A stretch of DNA of 64,000 nucleotides. It comes from Corynebacterium kutscheri. Its GTDB lineage: Bacteria; Actinomycetota; Actinomycetes; Mycobacteriales; Mycobacteriaceae. The notes beneath the pieces are model-generated. The model did no database searches, was not told the origin of the DNA, and saw only the letters and a program-made list of their open reading frames with translations. The stretch is from NCBI RefSeq assembly GCF_000980835.1, contig NZ_CP011312.1, forward strand, positions 2,232,001 to 2,296,000, in the 5' to 3' direction. Both the position numbers and the translations under genes were made by a program. Positions 26,094 through 35,402 of this stretch are shown piece by piece. The first letter of the stretch is position 1; each line of letters opens with the position of its first letter.

Positions 26094-27521
26094 ATGTCCG
26101 ACACCCGGTACCCCTATGCCTTATATGCTGAAGAAATCCGCACACTCGAAGCACCACTGATTAATGCACTTCCTGATGGATTAATGAAATCAGCAGCGCA
26201 TGCAGTAGCTGGTGCTGCTGAGGAAATTCTTGCACACAATACCAGCTGCCGGATCCATATTTTTGCTGGATCGGGTGGTAATGGTGGCGATGGTCTTTAT
26301 GCGGGTGCAGAGTTGATCCGGCGAGGTTTTATAGTCACTGCCAGCGGGGATAGTTTTTATCCACCAGCCTACGCAGCATATAAACAAGCCGGTGGAAAAA
26401 TCGTCGACAAGCCTGATAAGGCGGATCTTTATATTGATGCCATTGTAGGTTTAGCTGGGCGCGATTTAGATTATTCTTTGCCTACCGACGCTGCCATCTT
26501 GGCGGTTGATCTTCCTTCCGGCATGGCAGCAGATACTGGGGCAGGGCGCTATACACCGGCCACATACACCATTACTTTTGGTTGTTTGCGGCGCGCCCAT
26601 GCGCTTAATCCCGACTGTGGTCAGGTTTTGCTTGCCGACGTAGACATCCCTGGGCATCCCAGTTTGGGTGAGTTAGCCGCACAACGAGCGCACCGTCACA
26701 CCGATATTGCGGTACAGGCCAGCGTTTATCGCCAACCTCATAGCCTTGATCTGCCTGGTTTTCCTCAGCTAAAAAGTTTTGAACCTGGTATGCACGACAA
26801 TAAATACACCGGCGGGGTAGTTGGTCTTTATGCTGGCAGTCCCACCTATCCCGGCGCGGGGCTGCTCTGTGCCACAGCTGCTGTGCGGGCAAGCTCATCG
26901 CTGGTTCGTTTTTATGGTGATCGGGATGTGGTGTGGCAGTTACCAGAAGTTGTCTTACATCCTGGGCGTGTTCAATCACTGGTTATCGGCCCAGGTTTTG
27001 GCGATCAACCACAAATTTTGGCACAAGTACTAGCCGAGGATCTCCCGGTGCTTATCGACGCCGATGCGCTCACAACTTTAAGCCAACACCCAGAGCTAAT
27101 CAACCAGGTTACCCACCGAAAAGCCCCCACTGTGCTTACCCCACATGCGGGCGAGTTTGCACGCTTTGATGCCGCTGATCCAGAAGAATTGGCTAAAAAA
27201 TTAGGCTGTATTGTGCTGCTTAAAGGTCGACTCACCTTTATTACCGATTCTCACCGCAGTGTTGCTATTAATGCTGGTCATTCGTGGAATGCCACTGCTG
27301 GATCAGGTGATGTGCTAGCTGGTTTATTGGGTGCTTGGCTAGCTAGAAACCCCAATGATGTGTTTGACACTATTATTGCTGGGGTTCACGCGCATAACCT
27401 GGCCGGATGGTTAAGCGCGCATACTGCTTATGGTATGGCACCTATTTCTGCCCGCCAGATCGCCGAACATATTTCCCCTGCAATAGCACTGATGACTGAA
27501 CAACCACAGTACTACACATAA
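26094..27521 (+). CDS. nnr: Bifunctional NAD(P)H-hydrate epimerase / ADP-dependent dehydratase
   Basis: 475 residues. The N-terminal YjeF_N epimerase domain (1-205) has 'IFAGSGGNGGDGLYAGAELI' and 'YIDAIVGLAGRDLD'. The C-terminal ribokinase-like dehydratase (225-475) has 'LVIGPGFGDQ', 'VLTPHAGEFARF' and 'NATAGSGDVLAGLLGAWLA', where GSGD holds the catalytic Asp. Together they repair damaged NAD(P)HX. TAGGCT six bases before ATG and no ribosome site suggest a nearly leaderless transcript. Single gene. Confidence 0.92.
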   Translation: MSDTRYPYALYAEEIRTLEAPLINALPDGLMKSAAHAVAGAAEEILAHNTSCRIHIFAGSGGNGGDGLYAGAELIRRGFIVTASGDSFYPPAYAAYKQAGGKIVDKPDKADLYIDAIVGLAGRDLDYSLPTDAAILAVDLPSGMAADTGAGRYTPATYTITFGCLRRAHALNPDCGQVLLADVDIPGHPSLGELAAQRAHRHTDIAVQASVYRQPHSLDLPGFPQLKSFEPGMHDNKYTGGVVGLYAGSPTYPGAGLLCATAAVRASSSLVRFYGDRDVVWQLPEVVLHPGRVQSLVIGPGFGDQPQILAQVLAEDLPVLIDADALTTLSQHPELINQVTHRKAPTVLTPHAGEFARFDAADPEELAKKLGCIVLLKGRLTFITDSHRSVAINAGHSWNATAGSGDVLAGLLGAWLARNPNDVFDTIIAGVHAHNLAGWLSAHTAYGMAPISARQIAEHISPAIALMTEQPQYYT

Positions 27522-27669
27522 GTTAAATATGGATAAAAGCTTTTCGACGAGCAAAGCCAAAAATGCCCACTTTTCAAGCGTGCTACAACATTAACTGCGG
27601 CAGCTATTTTTAGTGCACACTATCGAAGAAAAGTATTATCTAGGCGTTGAGTAAATCTTTCCGCACAAA

Positions 27670-28191
27670 CTAGAACATCATACTAACTAGCATTGCAACT
27701 ACTACAGCTACCGCAATAATCAAGGTAATAACCGAAAACTTACCTCGTGTATTAGGCGAGACTCGCCCAAAAGCTACTGCGCCCAGCACACTACCGATAG
27801 TGTTAAAGAAAAGATCATCAATATCGGTGAAACCCACAGCAAATACATATTGGGCAATCTCAATACTTAAACTAGCTAGAAATCCAGCTAGTGAAGCTAA
27901 GAGCACAGGGTAGCGAAAGCGTTGCTGTAGCAAACCCATCATAAGGAAACCGAAGGGCAAAAAGAGCATAATATTGCCCAGGCTGTCCATCCATGCCCCA
28001 TACCACAGGGCTGTCCTTTGCCAACCGTCGAAAAGCACAAGATCAATAGAACGCTGATTATGGACTTCCGTTGACCACATGTACCCCAAGCGCAGGCGAT
28101 TCTTCAATAGGGTTATGGTAAGCAACATGCCACAGAACAGTACAAAGGTTACTGCTGTTGCTTGCCGAGTAGCCATCTTCACAAAAGTCAT
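27670..28191 (-). CDS. VanZ-like membrane protein
   Basis: 173 residues. The VanZ pattern is 'DSLGNIMLFLPFGFLMMGLL' with 'LSIEIAQYVFAVGFTDIDDL' and 'FFNTIGSVLGAVAF' after it. Five hydrophobic spans. VanZ proteins lower teicoplanin susceptibility in enterococci, but most bacterial members are of unknown role. An in-frame ATG six codons in could also be the start. The gene has no partner and carries one copy of the iterated 11-mer (28026-28036). Confidence 0.85.
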   Translation of the reverse strand: MTFVKMATRQATAVTFVLFCGMLLTITLLKNRLRLGYMWSTEVHNQRSIDLVLFDGWQRTALWYGAWMDSLGNIMLFLPFGFLMMGLLQQRFRYPVLLASLAGFLASLSIEIAQYVFAVGFTDIDDLFFNTIGSVLGAVAFGRVSPNTRGKFSVITLIIAVAVVVAMLVSMMF

Positions 28192-28735
28192 AGTTACCGA
28201 ACCTAGACAATTAATCTAGCCAAATTATGAAAACTTCATGATGATCGCATCACAAGAAACACAAAGCCAGGTTATTTCGAAAGAAGCAGAGTGAAAGATT
28301 TTATGATCACTATTGCATGCATTCCTCTATCGGCAACATTGGTTCTATGACCTTTGAATTAACACTTAGTCCACTAACCAATAACGGCTTAAAATCGCTT
28401 GGCTTAGACGTTCATACGTTGACTTTGATGGGCACATGCAAACCATGCACAAAAGGTTATTCCACACCAAATAGGGTGAACTTATTTTGTCAAAATTTTT
28501 GGATCATAATTTTATATCTGTTTAACCAGTGGATATCCCCTCTGATGGGGCTGCACTGTAATAACAATTATGAATAAATGTGGCGTGGGATATATTTTTA
28601 CGTAATATGACGTGTGTCATATTTAAGTTATATGGCTTGTCACAGGATTAAATGTGACTCTAGATCAATTTATTGCCATAAGTAGAAAGGATCTGAGATA
28701 AAAGATTCTCGGAAATTAGAGTTCAGGTTTCGAGG
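28192..28735. other. Intergenic region with operator-like palindrome
   Basis: 544 bases. An 86-codon frame at 28317-28577 has no site or family and is rejected. A perfect 8-bp inverted repeat AATATGAC-GTGT-GTCATATT lies at 28604-28623, upstream of the 28736 gene and the MFS transporter. It is the size expected for a TetR- or MarR-type operator. Confidence 0.5.
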
Positions 28736-29062
28736 GTGGGGTTATTGTTTAAGCCTTTAGCTCGCATCGGGACGAAAAATATTGTGTTTTATCCACGAGG
28801 ATACAACCGTAACATTAGTGGTACGGTTGATGTAACCATGCACCTTATGGTTACATTTAAGAACTTTAATGGATCAGTAAATTCACTGCGTAGAGATAAT
28901 GAAATCCCCTATGCTCTGGGGTTTCCGGTTAACTCTACTACTGCTATGAGATTAGCCCTTCAATATCTCACATGGTTAGTCATCAACAGTAAGTTTCACA
29001 TCAAATTGGGATCAAAGCGGTTAGCTCTAGCTTCCGTGCTTGATGATACGGATGGAATGTAG
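28736..29062 (+). CDS. Hypothetical protein preceding an MFS transporter
   Basis: 108 residues from a GTG; its stop codon TAG shares one base with the GTG start of the transporter (TAGTG), which suggests coupling. No transmembrane span, no recognised motif; moderately basic with hydrophobic patches ('MRLALQYLTWLVINS'). It could be a real small gene or a fossil that by chance stays open. The start is not firm. Confidence 0.4.
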   Translation: MGLLFKPLARIGTKNIVFYPRGYNRNISGTVDVTMHLMVTFKNFNGSVNSLRRDNEIPYALGFPVNSTTAMRLALQYLTWLVINSKFHIKLGSKRLALASVLDDTDGM

Positions 29063-30360
29063 TGAATAAGTTATCTTTTAAAGCAACTTTTTCGTTTGTC
29101 TTCGCTGCCACATTGGTCTCTGGTTTGGGAGACGGAATGATTCCGATTGCTTTTGCTTTGCAAGCTCACCGGGTAGATCCCTCTGGTCGGGGTTTAACGA
29201 TGGTACTTATCGCCTTGTGGGTGGGTCGTTTCGTCAGTTCCTTGGTGGTGCGCAAGCTACCACCACCAACGCGCCCGGTAACCTGGATGTTAGGCAGTGA
29301 CTTAGTTCGTATGCTGGCTCAATGGGTATTGGTTGCCTGGTTGGTCGCTTATGGTGATTCGATTAGTGCATTCGCAGTATCTAGTTGTGTGTACGGTTGT
29401 GCTTCTTCCTTCTTCGCACCAGCTCGCTTTGGGCTCATGTCTCAGCTGTTTACTGATGCGCAGCGGACTCGGGTCAATAGCGCCTTATCAATGCTTGGTG
29501 ATGTGCTGTTTATTGCTGGTCCACTTATCGGTACAGCGGCAGTTCTTATGTTAGGTTTTCGCACAGTACTACTGATTGACGGTGCAACCTTCTTCGTGGC
29601 GATGCTATTTGTACTACCGTTTCTTTCGGTACGCAGAACACCAGCGGCTGATGATGCTGAAATGCTTGCATCTGACACCGTATTTAATGCGGAAACTGTA
29701 TCTACTGCCGAAGTAACCACCCCTTCCACCGCTGAATCAACCTCTCAAGCGATTCGGCCACCTGATACTAAAAAAGCTCCGGTAGTGCTGCCACGCTGGG
29801 TACACATGGGACTCGGAACTTGGTTAGTGGCAGCCCTTGTCAATGGTTTCTTAGGTAGTGCTGGTCCGACGTGGATTATGAACTCTTTTGATGAAAAGAC
29901 CTGGGGTTTCATGGCTACTGGCTTGGCCGTGGGTTCATTATTGGGTTCGGCTGCCACCATTTTAAAGGCACTGGATCGAGTGCGATTTAGTACCTTGCAG
30001 TTTTTTATGCTGTTGCTTTTAACAGGCCAAGTGTTAGCTTTGGCATTTTCTCCGGTGTTTGCTCTCATTGTCATAGTGGGTGCTAGCGCGTCCTTATTAA
30101 TGACTGCTGCAGGCATAGCCTGGGACTCTTTGGGGCAATCCTTGGGCAATGATGAACTAGTACACCAATTTGCGACGAAAGATCAATTGGTGTTTACCGC
30201 TGGTACTCCGCTTGGCATGATCTTGTTTGCGGTACTTTCGGAACACCCAAACACTGCCGCTATTCTTTTGTCCGTGGCACTCATTGGCTCAGCAGTGGTA
30301 ACTCGCCTCCCAGCGGCATGCTCACCTAGTACGTCCGATATGGCAGATGCTAATACCTAA
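29062..30360 (+). CDS. Major facilitator superfamily exporter
   Basis: 432 residues, about 12 transmembrane helices in two halves, with a central cytoplasmic loop rich in Thr, Ala and Glu (residues 190-235). The opening 'FVFAATLVSGLGDGMIPIAF' and 'SSFFAPARFGLMSQLFTDAQ' plus 'RVNSALSMLGDVLFIAGPLI' match the MFS group of macrolide-efflux-type transporters. The substrate is unknown. Possible control through the palindrome at 28604. No terminator with a T-tract is seen, but a hairpin lies at 30392-30420. Confidence 0.8.
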   Translation: MNKLSFKATFSFVFAATLVSGLGDGMIPIAFALQAHRVDPSGRGLTMVLIALWVGRFVSSLVVRKLPPPTRPVTWMLGSDLVRMLAQWVLVAWLVAYGDSISAFAVSSCVYGCASSFFAPARFGLMSQLFTDAQRTRVNSALSMLGDVLFIAGPLIGTAAVLMLGFRTVLLIDGATFFVAMLFVLPFLSVRRTPAADDAEMLASDTVFNAETVSTAEVTTPSTAESTSQAIRPPDTKKAPVVLPRWVHMGLGTWLVAALVNGFLGSAGPTWIMNSFDEKTWGFMATGLAVGSLLGSAATILKALDRVRFSTLQFFMLLLLTGQVLALAFSPVFALIVIVGASASLLMTAAGIAWDSLGQSLGNDELVHQFATKDQLVFTAGTPLGMILFAVLSEHPNTAAILLSVALIGSAVVTRLPAACSPSTSDMADANT

Positions 30361-30630
30361 TTTAACTCAGGGGTAGTTAAAGATATATGCAGGTCAAGTT
30401 CATAATCTATGGACTTGACCAGGGTGAGTAATTCAGACGGAAAAAGATTATACATAGATAGTTCCCGACCCAATCCAGTCGGTTTCAAGAACATGAGTTC
30501 ATTAGTAAAGCGGCGAAAGAACATATCTAAAGAAGCCGTGTTTGATGTGAAAATCTAACCCTGTGAATGAACAAGCTGTATTAGCTGCAGCTGCTCTTTG
30601 TGGGTTAGATTTACCCACCCGCAAATATTC
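30361..30630. other. Convergent intergenic region with two inverted repeats
   Basis: GGTCAAGT (30392-30399) pairs with ACTTGACC (30413-30420). AAATCTAACCC (30551-30561) pairs with GGGTTAGATTT (30602-30612) around a 40-nt loop that contains AGCTGCAGCT. Neither is followed by a T-tract. Two tiny plus-strand frames (MSSLVKRRKNISKEAVFDVK.. and MNEQAVLAAAALCGLDLPTR..) lie here without ribosome sites. Confidence 0.5.
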
Positions 30631-31638
30631 TTATACTCCTATTTGATATAGGTATAAAGATGCGACTACTAAAATAGAGCTTCCACCAAAACCGGAGGTG
30701 TAGTAGCGGAAAAGATCGGGGGAAAATAATCCAAATCCCGTTTCAAAATAATTCGGGGTATCAGTACGTCGCGGGCGTGATCGTCGAATACTTCCTACAA
30801 AAATTGCCAGCAACATCAAAAATATTGTTAAAGAAATATAATTGATCCCTGTTTCGACTGCTAACAACCCCACCAACAGTAAATCTGAGGCAAGCAAGAT
30901 AGCTAAGCCAGTCTTTTTATTATCACTTCCATATCCATGGTATCGCGTACACCGAAGTAACCCTGCATTAAGGATTACTCCACCAACATAAATGATAAAA
31001 ATTGATCCCACTGGGGATTGAAAGGAAAAAACTGCACTCCATAAAAATAATAAAACTAACGAAAATAACAGGTACCCCCGACGAAATAACCTGCGAATAA
31101 TCAACGGAAACCAAGGCAAAAGTCGCCAGTGCATATATATTTGCGCGTATGCGCCAGAAAGCAATTCCGAATCTAATATATAAAAGGGTGCCGTTAAAGC
31201 TGTTTGTTTACGGCCTGCTCCAATTAACCGGGGAAGTTGCCACCTTTTTGTTCCCCAAAGCACTCGTAAAAATACTGCCACAGCACACATTTCGAGACGC
31301 ATCCCCATTGGGGAAACTAGAAAAGTAACACCTCCTAATACACCGACTTGTAGATATGACAATAAAGATAATCCACACCGAGTGCTCAATGAATCGGGAA
31401 AATACAGCAATTTTTCTGTAGTGATAGCTCGCAGGGGCGCTAATTTTTCACAAAAAATCGAAGTAATAACTAGCGTTACCCCTAATAAAGGTAGCTGTAG
31501 TGATATCGGCAAAGTGGTTTTTAACTCGGGGAAATAAGCCGAAACCTTGAACATAATTGATACTACTGCGCCTACTGCAAGACCGATCAGAACCAGTCGG
31601 TAGCAAAAATCAAGAACAACGCCCACAATCTTATTCAT
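30631..31638 (-). CDS. ABC transporter membrane subunit
   Basis: 335 residues with six or more hydrophobic spans and a short basic C-terminal region ('GSIRRSRPRRTDTPNYF') before a last span. It overlaps the upstream ATPase gene by four bases (ATGA), so the two form a transporter. No similarity that I can name beyond the ABC context. Lower GC and a different codon pattern from the core genes suggest acquisition. Direction and substrate are unknown; a two-gene, non-binding-protein layout usually means export. Confidence 0.7.
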   Translation of the reverse strand: MNKIVGVVLDFCYRLVLIGLAVGAVVSIMFKVSAYFPELKTTLPISLQLPLLGVTLVITSIFCEKLAPLRAITTEKLLYFPDSLSTRCGLSLLSYLQVGVLGGVTFLVSPMGMRLEMCAVAVFLRVLWGTKRWQLPRLIGAGRKQTALTAPFYILDSELLSGAYAQIYMHWRLLPWFPLIIRRLFRRGYLLFSLVLLFLWSAVFSFQSPVGSIFIIYVGGVILNAGLLRCTRYHGYGSDNKKTGLAILLASDLLLVGLLAVETGINYISLTIFLMLLAIFVGSIRRSRPRRTDTPNYFETGFGLFSPDLFRYYTSGFGGSSILVVASLYLYQIGV

Positions 31639-32270
31639 AGCTTAAGCACAATCTCTTGCATGCTCTTCCTAATAAGCGTCGAGTTGTGGGTGGCAACTAT
31701 GACACAGCTACCAGCAGCTGCGGTAACCTGAAGCACTTCGGCAAGGAAATTCACCCAAAAATCATCAAGATGTCTTTCAGGTTCATCCAACAATAAGAAA
31801 TCCACGGAAGCAGCAAGTTGTAAAGCAAGAAATACTCGTTGTTTTTGCCCACTTGATAACCAAGAAGGAGGAACTTTTAGAAGTTCTTCTAATTGCCACG
31901 TTTCTATTTGCTCCAACCGTTTTTCTTTGTGATGAGGAAAAACAAGATCGAAATGTTCTCCAATAGAGATATCCGGTATGAAAGTTGGAGTAGAAATGAG
32001 TTTTATTTTTCCCAAGCAAGAACGATCACCAGGACTTTTATCGCCAATAAGAACTTTTCCTGTTAGTGGTTCTATTTCTCCGGCAAGGGTTTGCAAAAGT
32101 GTTGATTTTCCACTTCCATTTACACCGGAGACTCCATAGAGAACACCACATTCAAATGAATGGGAGCTACAACCTACCGGCTGTTTATGCCCATAAACAC
32201 CAGTAAAAACTAAAGAATTTTGGATCATATGTTTTTGCTGCGCATCTCTATGAAATAACCAATTACTCAC
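31635..32270 (-). CDS. ABC transporter ATP-binding protein
   Basis: 211 residues with Walker A 'GVNGSGKSTLL', signature 'LSSGQKQRVFLALQL', Walker B 'VDFLLLDEPERHLD' and the switch His in 'CVIVATHNS'. The usual Q-loop Gln position falls in 'KLISTPTFIPD', so the Q-loop is atypical. It is short for the family and lacks extra domains. It is translated together with the membrane subunit. It may export a peptide or lipid; nothing nearby fixes the cargo. Confidence 0.85.
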   Translation of the reverse strand: MSNWLFHRDAQQKHMIQNSLVFTGVYGHKQPVGCSSHSFECGVLYGVSGVNGSGKSTLLQTLAGEIEPLTGKVLIGDKSPGDRSCLGKIKLISTPTFIPDISIGEHFDLVFPHHKEKRLEQIETWQLEELLKVPPSWLSSGQKQRVFLALQLAASVDFLLLDEPERHLDDFWVNFLAEVLQVTAAAGSCVIVATHNSTLIRKSMQEIVLKL

Positions 32271-32619
32271 TATAAATGTTCATGTATTATCACGCTAACA
32301 AAAAATTCGTCTTCGTAACTAACCATGTTCCTTAACCTTTAGGGGCAAGCATATAAAAGCCTGGTATTCCATACCGGAGAGTCCACCACCCCAGTACTAC
32401 TTGTCCCTCTGGGAAAAAGTCATTCCGATCATTTGCCCCCAAAGATCTTTTATAGGTTAAAGGCAGCTATATCTGATGGAATCGAAGGCACTTCAGTCAT
32501 ATTCGTGGTACGAGCTGCCATAAAACAATCTCACTAATATAAAAATGGTAGGAAAATTTTCCTACCCAAAATATGTACTTTTAGGGCAAGTCCACGTACC
32601 GAATGATAGGAGTTTCACA
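32271..32619. other. Intergenic region between ABC operon and small gene
   Basis: 349 bases of promoter sequence for the divergent genes. It holds the perfect palindrome at 32547-32566, preceded by the -10-like TATAAAA. No other gene is seen. Confidence 0.5.
32547..32566. promoter_or_regulatory. Perfect 20-bp palindrome, candidate operator
   Basis: GGTAGGAAAATTTTCCTACC is fully self-complementary with no loop. It sits 53 bases before the GTG of the 76-residue gene and just after a TATAAAA stretch, as a repressor site would. Confidence 0.6.
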
Positions 32620-32850
32620 GTGGAAGAAAGCAAATATCCCACCGATCAAGAGTTTTTAGAACTGCTCTATGCGGCCAAAAAAGAACTATTAGCTGAAAAA
32701 GTCCCTATTACCCATGCATGGGTGGATAACTTAATTTTAGAAACCGAAGCATTTTATGCGATAGGTGAAGAATTTAGCGCAAAGCGACTTGCATTTTCAC
32801 TGATAACTACTCTGTGCAGTTTTGAACTCCAGTATTTTTCAAAAGAATAG
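32620..32850 (+). CDS. Small acidic hypothetical protein
   Basis: 76 residues from the GTG at 32620, which has ATAGGAG eight bases before it; the frame is open upstream through the palindrome but without a site. All-helical looking: 'SKYPTDQEFLELLYAAKKEL', 'ETEAFYAIGEEFSAKRLAFS'. No motif or membrane span. It is probably regulated through the palindrome at 32547. Unknown role. Confidence 0.6.
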   Translation: MEESKYPTDQEFLELLYAAKKELLAEKVPITHAWVDNLILETEAFYAIGEEFSAKRLAFSLITTLCSFELQYFSKE

Positions 32851-32929
32851 CCCGCTAACCTAGCTATCTAATCTGGCTAAATCCATTCATAGTTATTTCA
32901 GCATCGCCTTAAAAATAGCAGCTTAACAA

Positions 32930-32978
32930 CCTGCTACCTAGTACTTTATAGCTAGCTACTCAGCTACTAGGTAGCAGG
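32930..32978. terminator. Convergent hairpin between the small gene and the YhgE-like gene
   Basis: Perfect 14-bp arms CCTGCTACCTAGTA and TACTAGGTAGCAGG with a 21-nt loop containing GCTAGC. T-tracts are weak on both sides. Confidence 0.7.
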
Positions 32979-33070
32979 AAAAAGCACCAGAGCATAAGCA
33001 AAAGCGGCACCAATAAAACGTGGTACCGCTATAAGAGCTGTAGCAAAAACTACACTTATTAACCTAGCGC

Positions 33071-35026
33071 TTAGGCTAATGCTGCGTGCATCCCAGCCTC
33101 TTGAGCTTCTGGCTTATACTTGCCAGCTCGACGAGCACGCACAATCAAGGTTATACCCAAGCACACCGCCGCGCAGAAGAACAATGCCGCCAACGAGGCC
33201 ACGAAGTGCCCACTAACGTTACCCTGAGAAGCATCAATAAATGCTTGGCGGGCAGCTGTCATTGGGGTAATTGGGTGTATAAGCTGGAATACCTTTGGCA
33301 CTGTTGCTAGCGGCCACACACCACCGAAAGAGAACATCCCAAAGGCAAAGGCCGCCAAGATTGCAATACCACCGATGAACTGACCAAAGACTACACGTAG
33401 CATTTGGTTGCTTGCGGCAGCGGCAGCACTCATACCAATATAGCTAAGAATGATCGCTAGCCAATTCTTTGGTGACCAACCCACGCTTACTGCCACAATA
33501 GAGAGCACACCTAGAGCAATAAGACCAAATACAAACAAGCCGGCAAAAGATTTTAGCGTTGGGGTAATAAAGGAACCATGAGCACCAGTGCCAAAGATGG
33601 TAGGAACTAACATGGCGATCAGTGCCATGAGCAAGAAACCGAAAACCATAATAATCAGCATCGAGGCACCGCTGCCTAGGTTTTTCACCGTCGGATCACT
33701 GGCATCAACAACAGTTTGCACTGGGTTAACGTTATTTTCCTTGTACACAATAGGAACGGCTACTTGTTTTGCCGAAGCTTCTAGGTTGCCAGCATGAGGT
33801 GCTTGCGAGGCACCATCGCTAAGGGCACTAGAAAGTTCACCGGTGCCGCCCTTGAGCTGACCGGAGCCGTCGTAAAGCTGTTGGGTACCACTGGCTAAAC
33901 GATGAGTACCATCAGCGAGTCGGCCTGCACCATCACTTAACTTGGCTGCGCCCTCATTGGCACGATTAATACCGTCTTGAAGTTTCAGGATGCCACCGTA
34001 GTACTCGCTAGTAGGGTCAGAAAGCATATACGCCAAGGTGGCGGTACCGTCTTTGAGTTTATTCAGCTGAGCAACCTGGTTATTAGGGTTATTGGCATCT
34101 AACTTGGTGGCAAGCTCATCAAGCTTTTGAGCTTGCTCATTCATCCCAGCTAACCGTAACGCTTCAACGGCTTGGTGTAATTGTGGTGCTGCTTGTTGGG
34201 CACTGCTGAGCAGGGGAATAAGCGTTCCAGTGAGTTGATCAACACCGGCGCTGATCTGCTGGGCACCATCACCAAGTTTTTCAGTACCGGCAGCAAGTCG
34301 GCCTGCACCATCGCTAAGTTGCTGAGTACCACTTGCTAGGCGGGTAGAGCCTTCAGCGAGTTGCTGGGCACCGTCGTTAAGCTGATTCGCTCCGCTGAGC
34401 CCCTGTGCTAAACCGGCGTTTAAGCGACCTGCGCCGTCGTCAAGTTTGGTCGAGCCCTCAGCGGCGCGGCCAAGACCATCACCTAGTTTATTGACGCCAC
34501 CAATTAATTTCTTGGCATATGATTCTGAGATGGAAGAGCTCACGGCAGTTTGGATTTTTGGCACTAATCCGCCGGTAAGAATTGAACCGTTCGTGCCGTT
34601 ATAGTCATTGTAATTAATGGCAATTTCTGGTTTGATCGGCTCATCGGCAAAGAGGGTACCTACATTAGCGGAGAAGTCCTTCGGAATAACCACGGTAAAC
34701 ATATAGGTACCATCATGAAGGCCGCGCTCAGCATCTTCTGAGCTTACCTCTTCAAAGGAAAGGTATTCGCGCTTCAGTAGTCCGGCTACCACGTTATCGC
34801 CAAAAACGGAGTGCTCACCGTTGATCTCTGCACCGGCATCCTCATTGACCACTGCAAGGCGCACATCGCGTAATTTTTTGGTGGGGTCATACATTGCCCA
34901 CATATAAATGACACTCACCAACACGGGCAGCAATAAAAACACCACTGCACAAAGGCGTTTCCAGCTGAATTTTTGGGCATCTGCGGCGACTGCCGTACCC
35001 GATTGTGTAGTGTTCATCATAGACAT
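33071..35026 (-). CDS. YhgE/Pip-domain membrane protein
   Basis: 651 residues. One N-terminal membrane helix (about 24-47), a large outer domain starting with 'LAVVNEDAGAEINGEHSVFG', and five C-terminal helices. The outer domain includes about a dozen heptad-like units of the form DGAxxLxxG ('LNDGAQQLAEGSTRLASGTQ') broken by an Ala/Gln helix, forming a long rod. The family includes the phage-infection protein Pip and ABC-2-like permeases. It may export or bind envelope material. The TGATATCA-containing inverted repeat at 35219-35247 lies upstream. Confidence 0.88.
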   Translation of the reverse strand: MSMMNTTQSGTAVAADAQKFSWKRLCAVVFLLLPVLVSVIYMWAMYDPTKKLRDVRLAVVNEDAGAEINGEHSVFGDNVVAGLLKREYLSFEEVSSEDAERGLHDGTYMFTVVIPKDFSANVGTLFADEPIKPEIAINYNDYNGTNGSILTGGLVPKIQTAVSSSISESYAKKLIGGVNKLGDGLGRAAEGSTKLDDGAGRLNAGLAQGLSGANQLNDGAQQLAEGSTRLASGTQQLSDGAGRLAAGTEKLGDGAQQISAGVDQLTGTLIPLLSSAQQAAPQLHQAVEALRLAGMNEQAQKLDELATKLDANNPNNQVAQLNKLKDGTATLAYMLSDPTSEYYGGILKLQDGINRANEGAAKLSDGAGRLADGTHRLASGTQQLYDGSGQLKGGTGELSSALSDGASQAPHAGNLEASAKQVAVPIVYKENNVNPVQTVVDASDPTVKNLGSGASMLIIMVFGFLLMALIAMLVPTIFGTGAHGSFITPTLKSFAGLFVFGLIALGVLSIVAVSVGWSPKNWLAIILSYIGMSAAAAASNQMLRVVFGQFIGGIAILAAFAFGMFSFGGVWPLATVPKVFQLIHPITPMTAARQAFIDASQGNVSGHFVASLAALFFCAAVCLGITLIVRARRAGKYKPEAQEAGMHAALA

Positions 35027-35402
35027 GGACTCGTTTTCCTTTGGGATACCAACTGCGAAATCATATTTTGCTCTAGCAATTATTGCCTATAATGCTTATT
35101 TCTAAGAAACAAAACCTTTAGGTTGTAGAAAACTTCACTTATTTCTTATAATTCTTTTTTGCTTTTCGACGCACCAACCTGCGCTTTTCTCCTCACACGA
35201 ACAAAAGTAAGTAGTAAGTATCACATTAATTTTTCCTTGTGATATCAATAAAAACGACTAATCAATAGCATTATTTATGATGTGCGATGCGGAACTATCT
35301 CATTCTTTTACCTACCCAACAACACACAAGTAATCCCAGTCACTTTGCTTAGTGATTATGAAAAAACTGAGTAATATCCACAATGGCTTCCCAAATAATG
35401 GG
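35027..35402. other. Divergent promoter region yhgE-like / bgl operon
   Basis: Besides the inverted repeat at 35219-35247 and one iterated 11-mer at 35161-35171, it holds a candidate -10 (TAATAT near 35373) for the bgl leader. Nothing else is recognisable. Confidence 0.5.
35219..35247. promoter_or_regulatory. Operator-like repeat upstream of the YhgE-like gene
   Basis: TATCACA (35219-35225) and TGTGATA (35238-35244) form an inverted repeat; the right arm runs into the octamer TGATATCA (35240-35247) also found twice before the SPFH gene. Confidence 0.5.

Noticed and set aside
28317..28577. 86-codon plus-strand frame in the VanZ/MFS gap
   Set aside because: No ribosome site and no recognisable domain; very low-GC intergenic sequence.
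33071..35026. DGAxxLxxG repeats in the YhgE-like protein as a novel repeat system
   Set aside because: This heptad-like rod is a standard part of the YhgE/Pip family.
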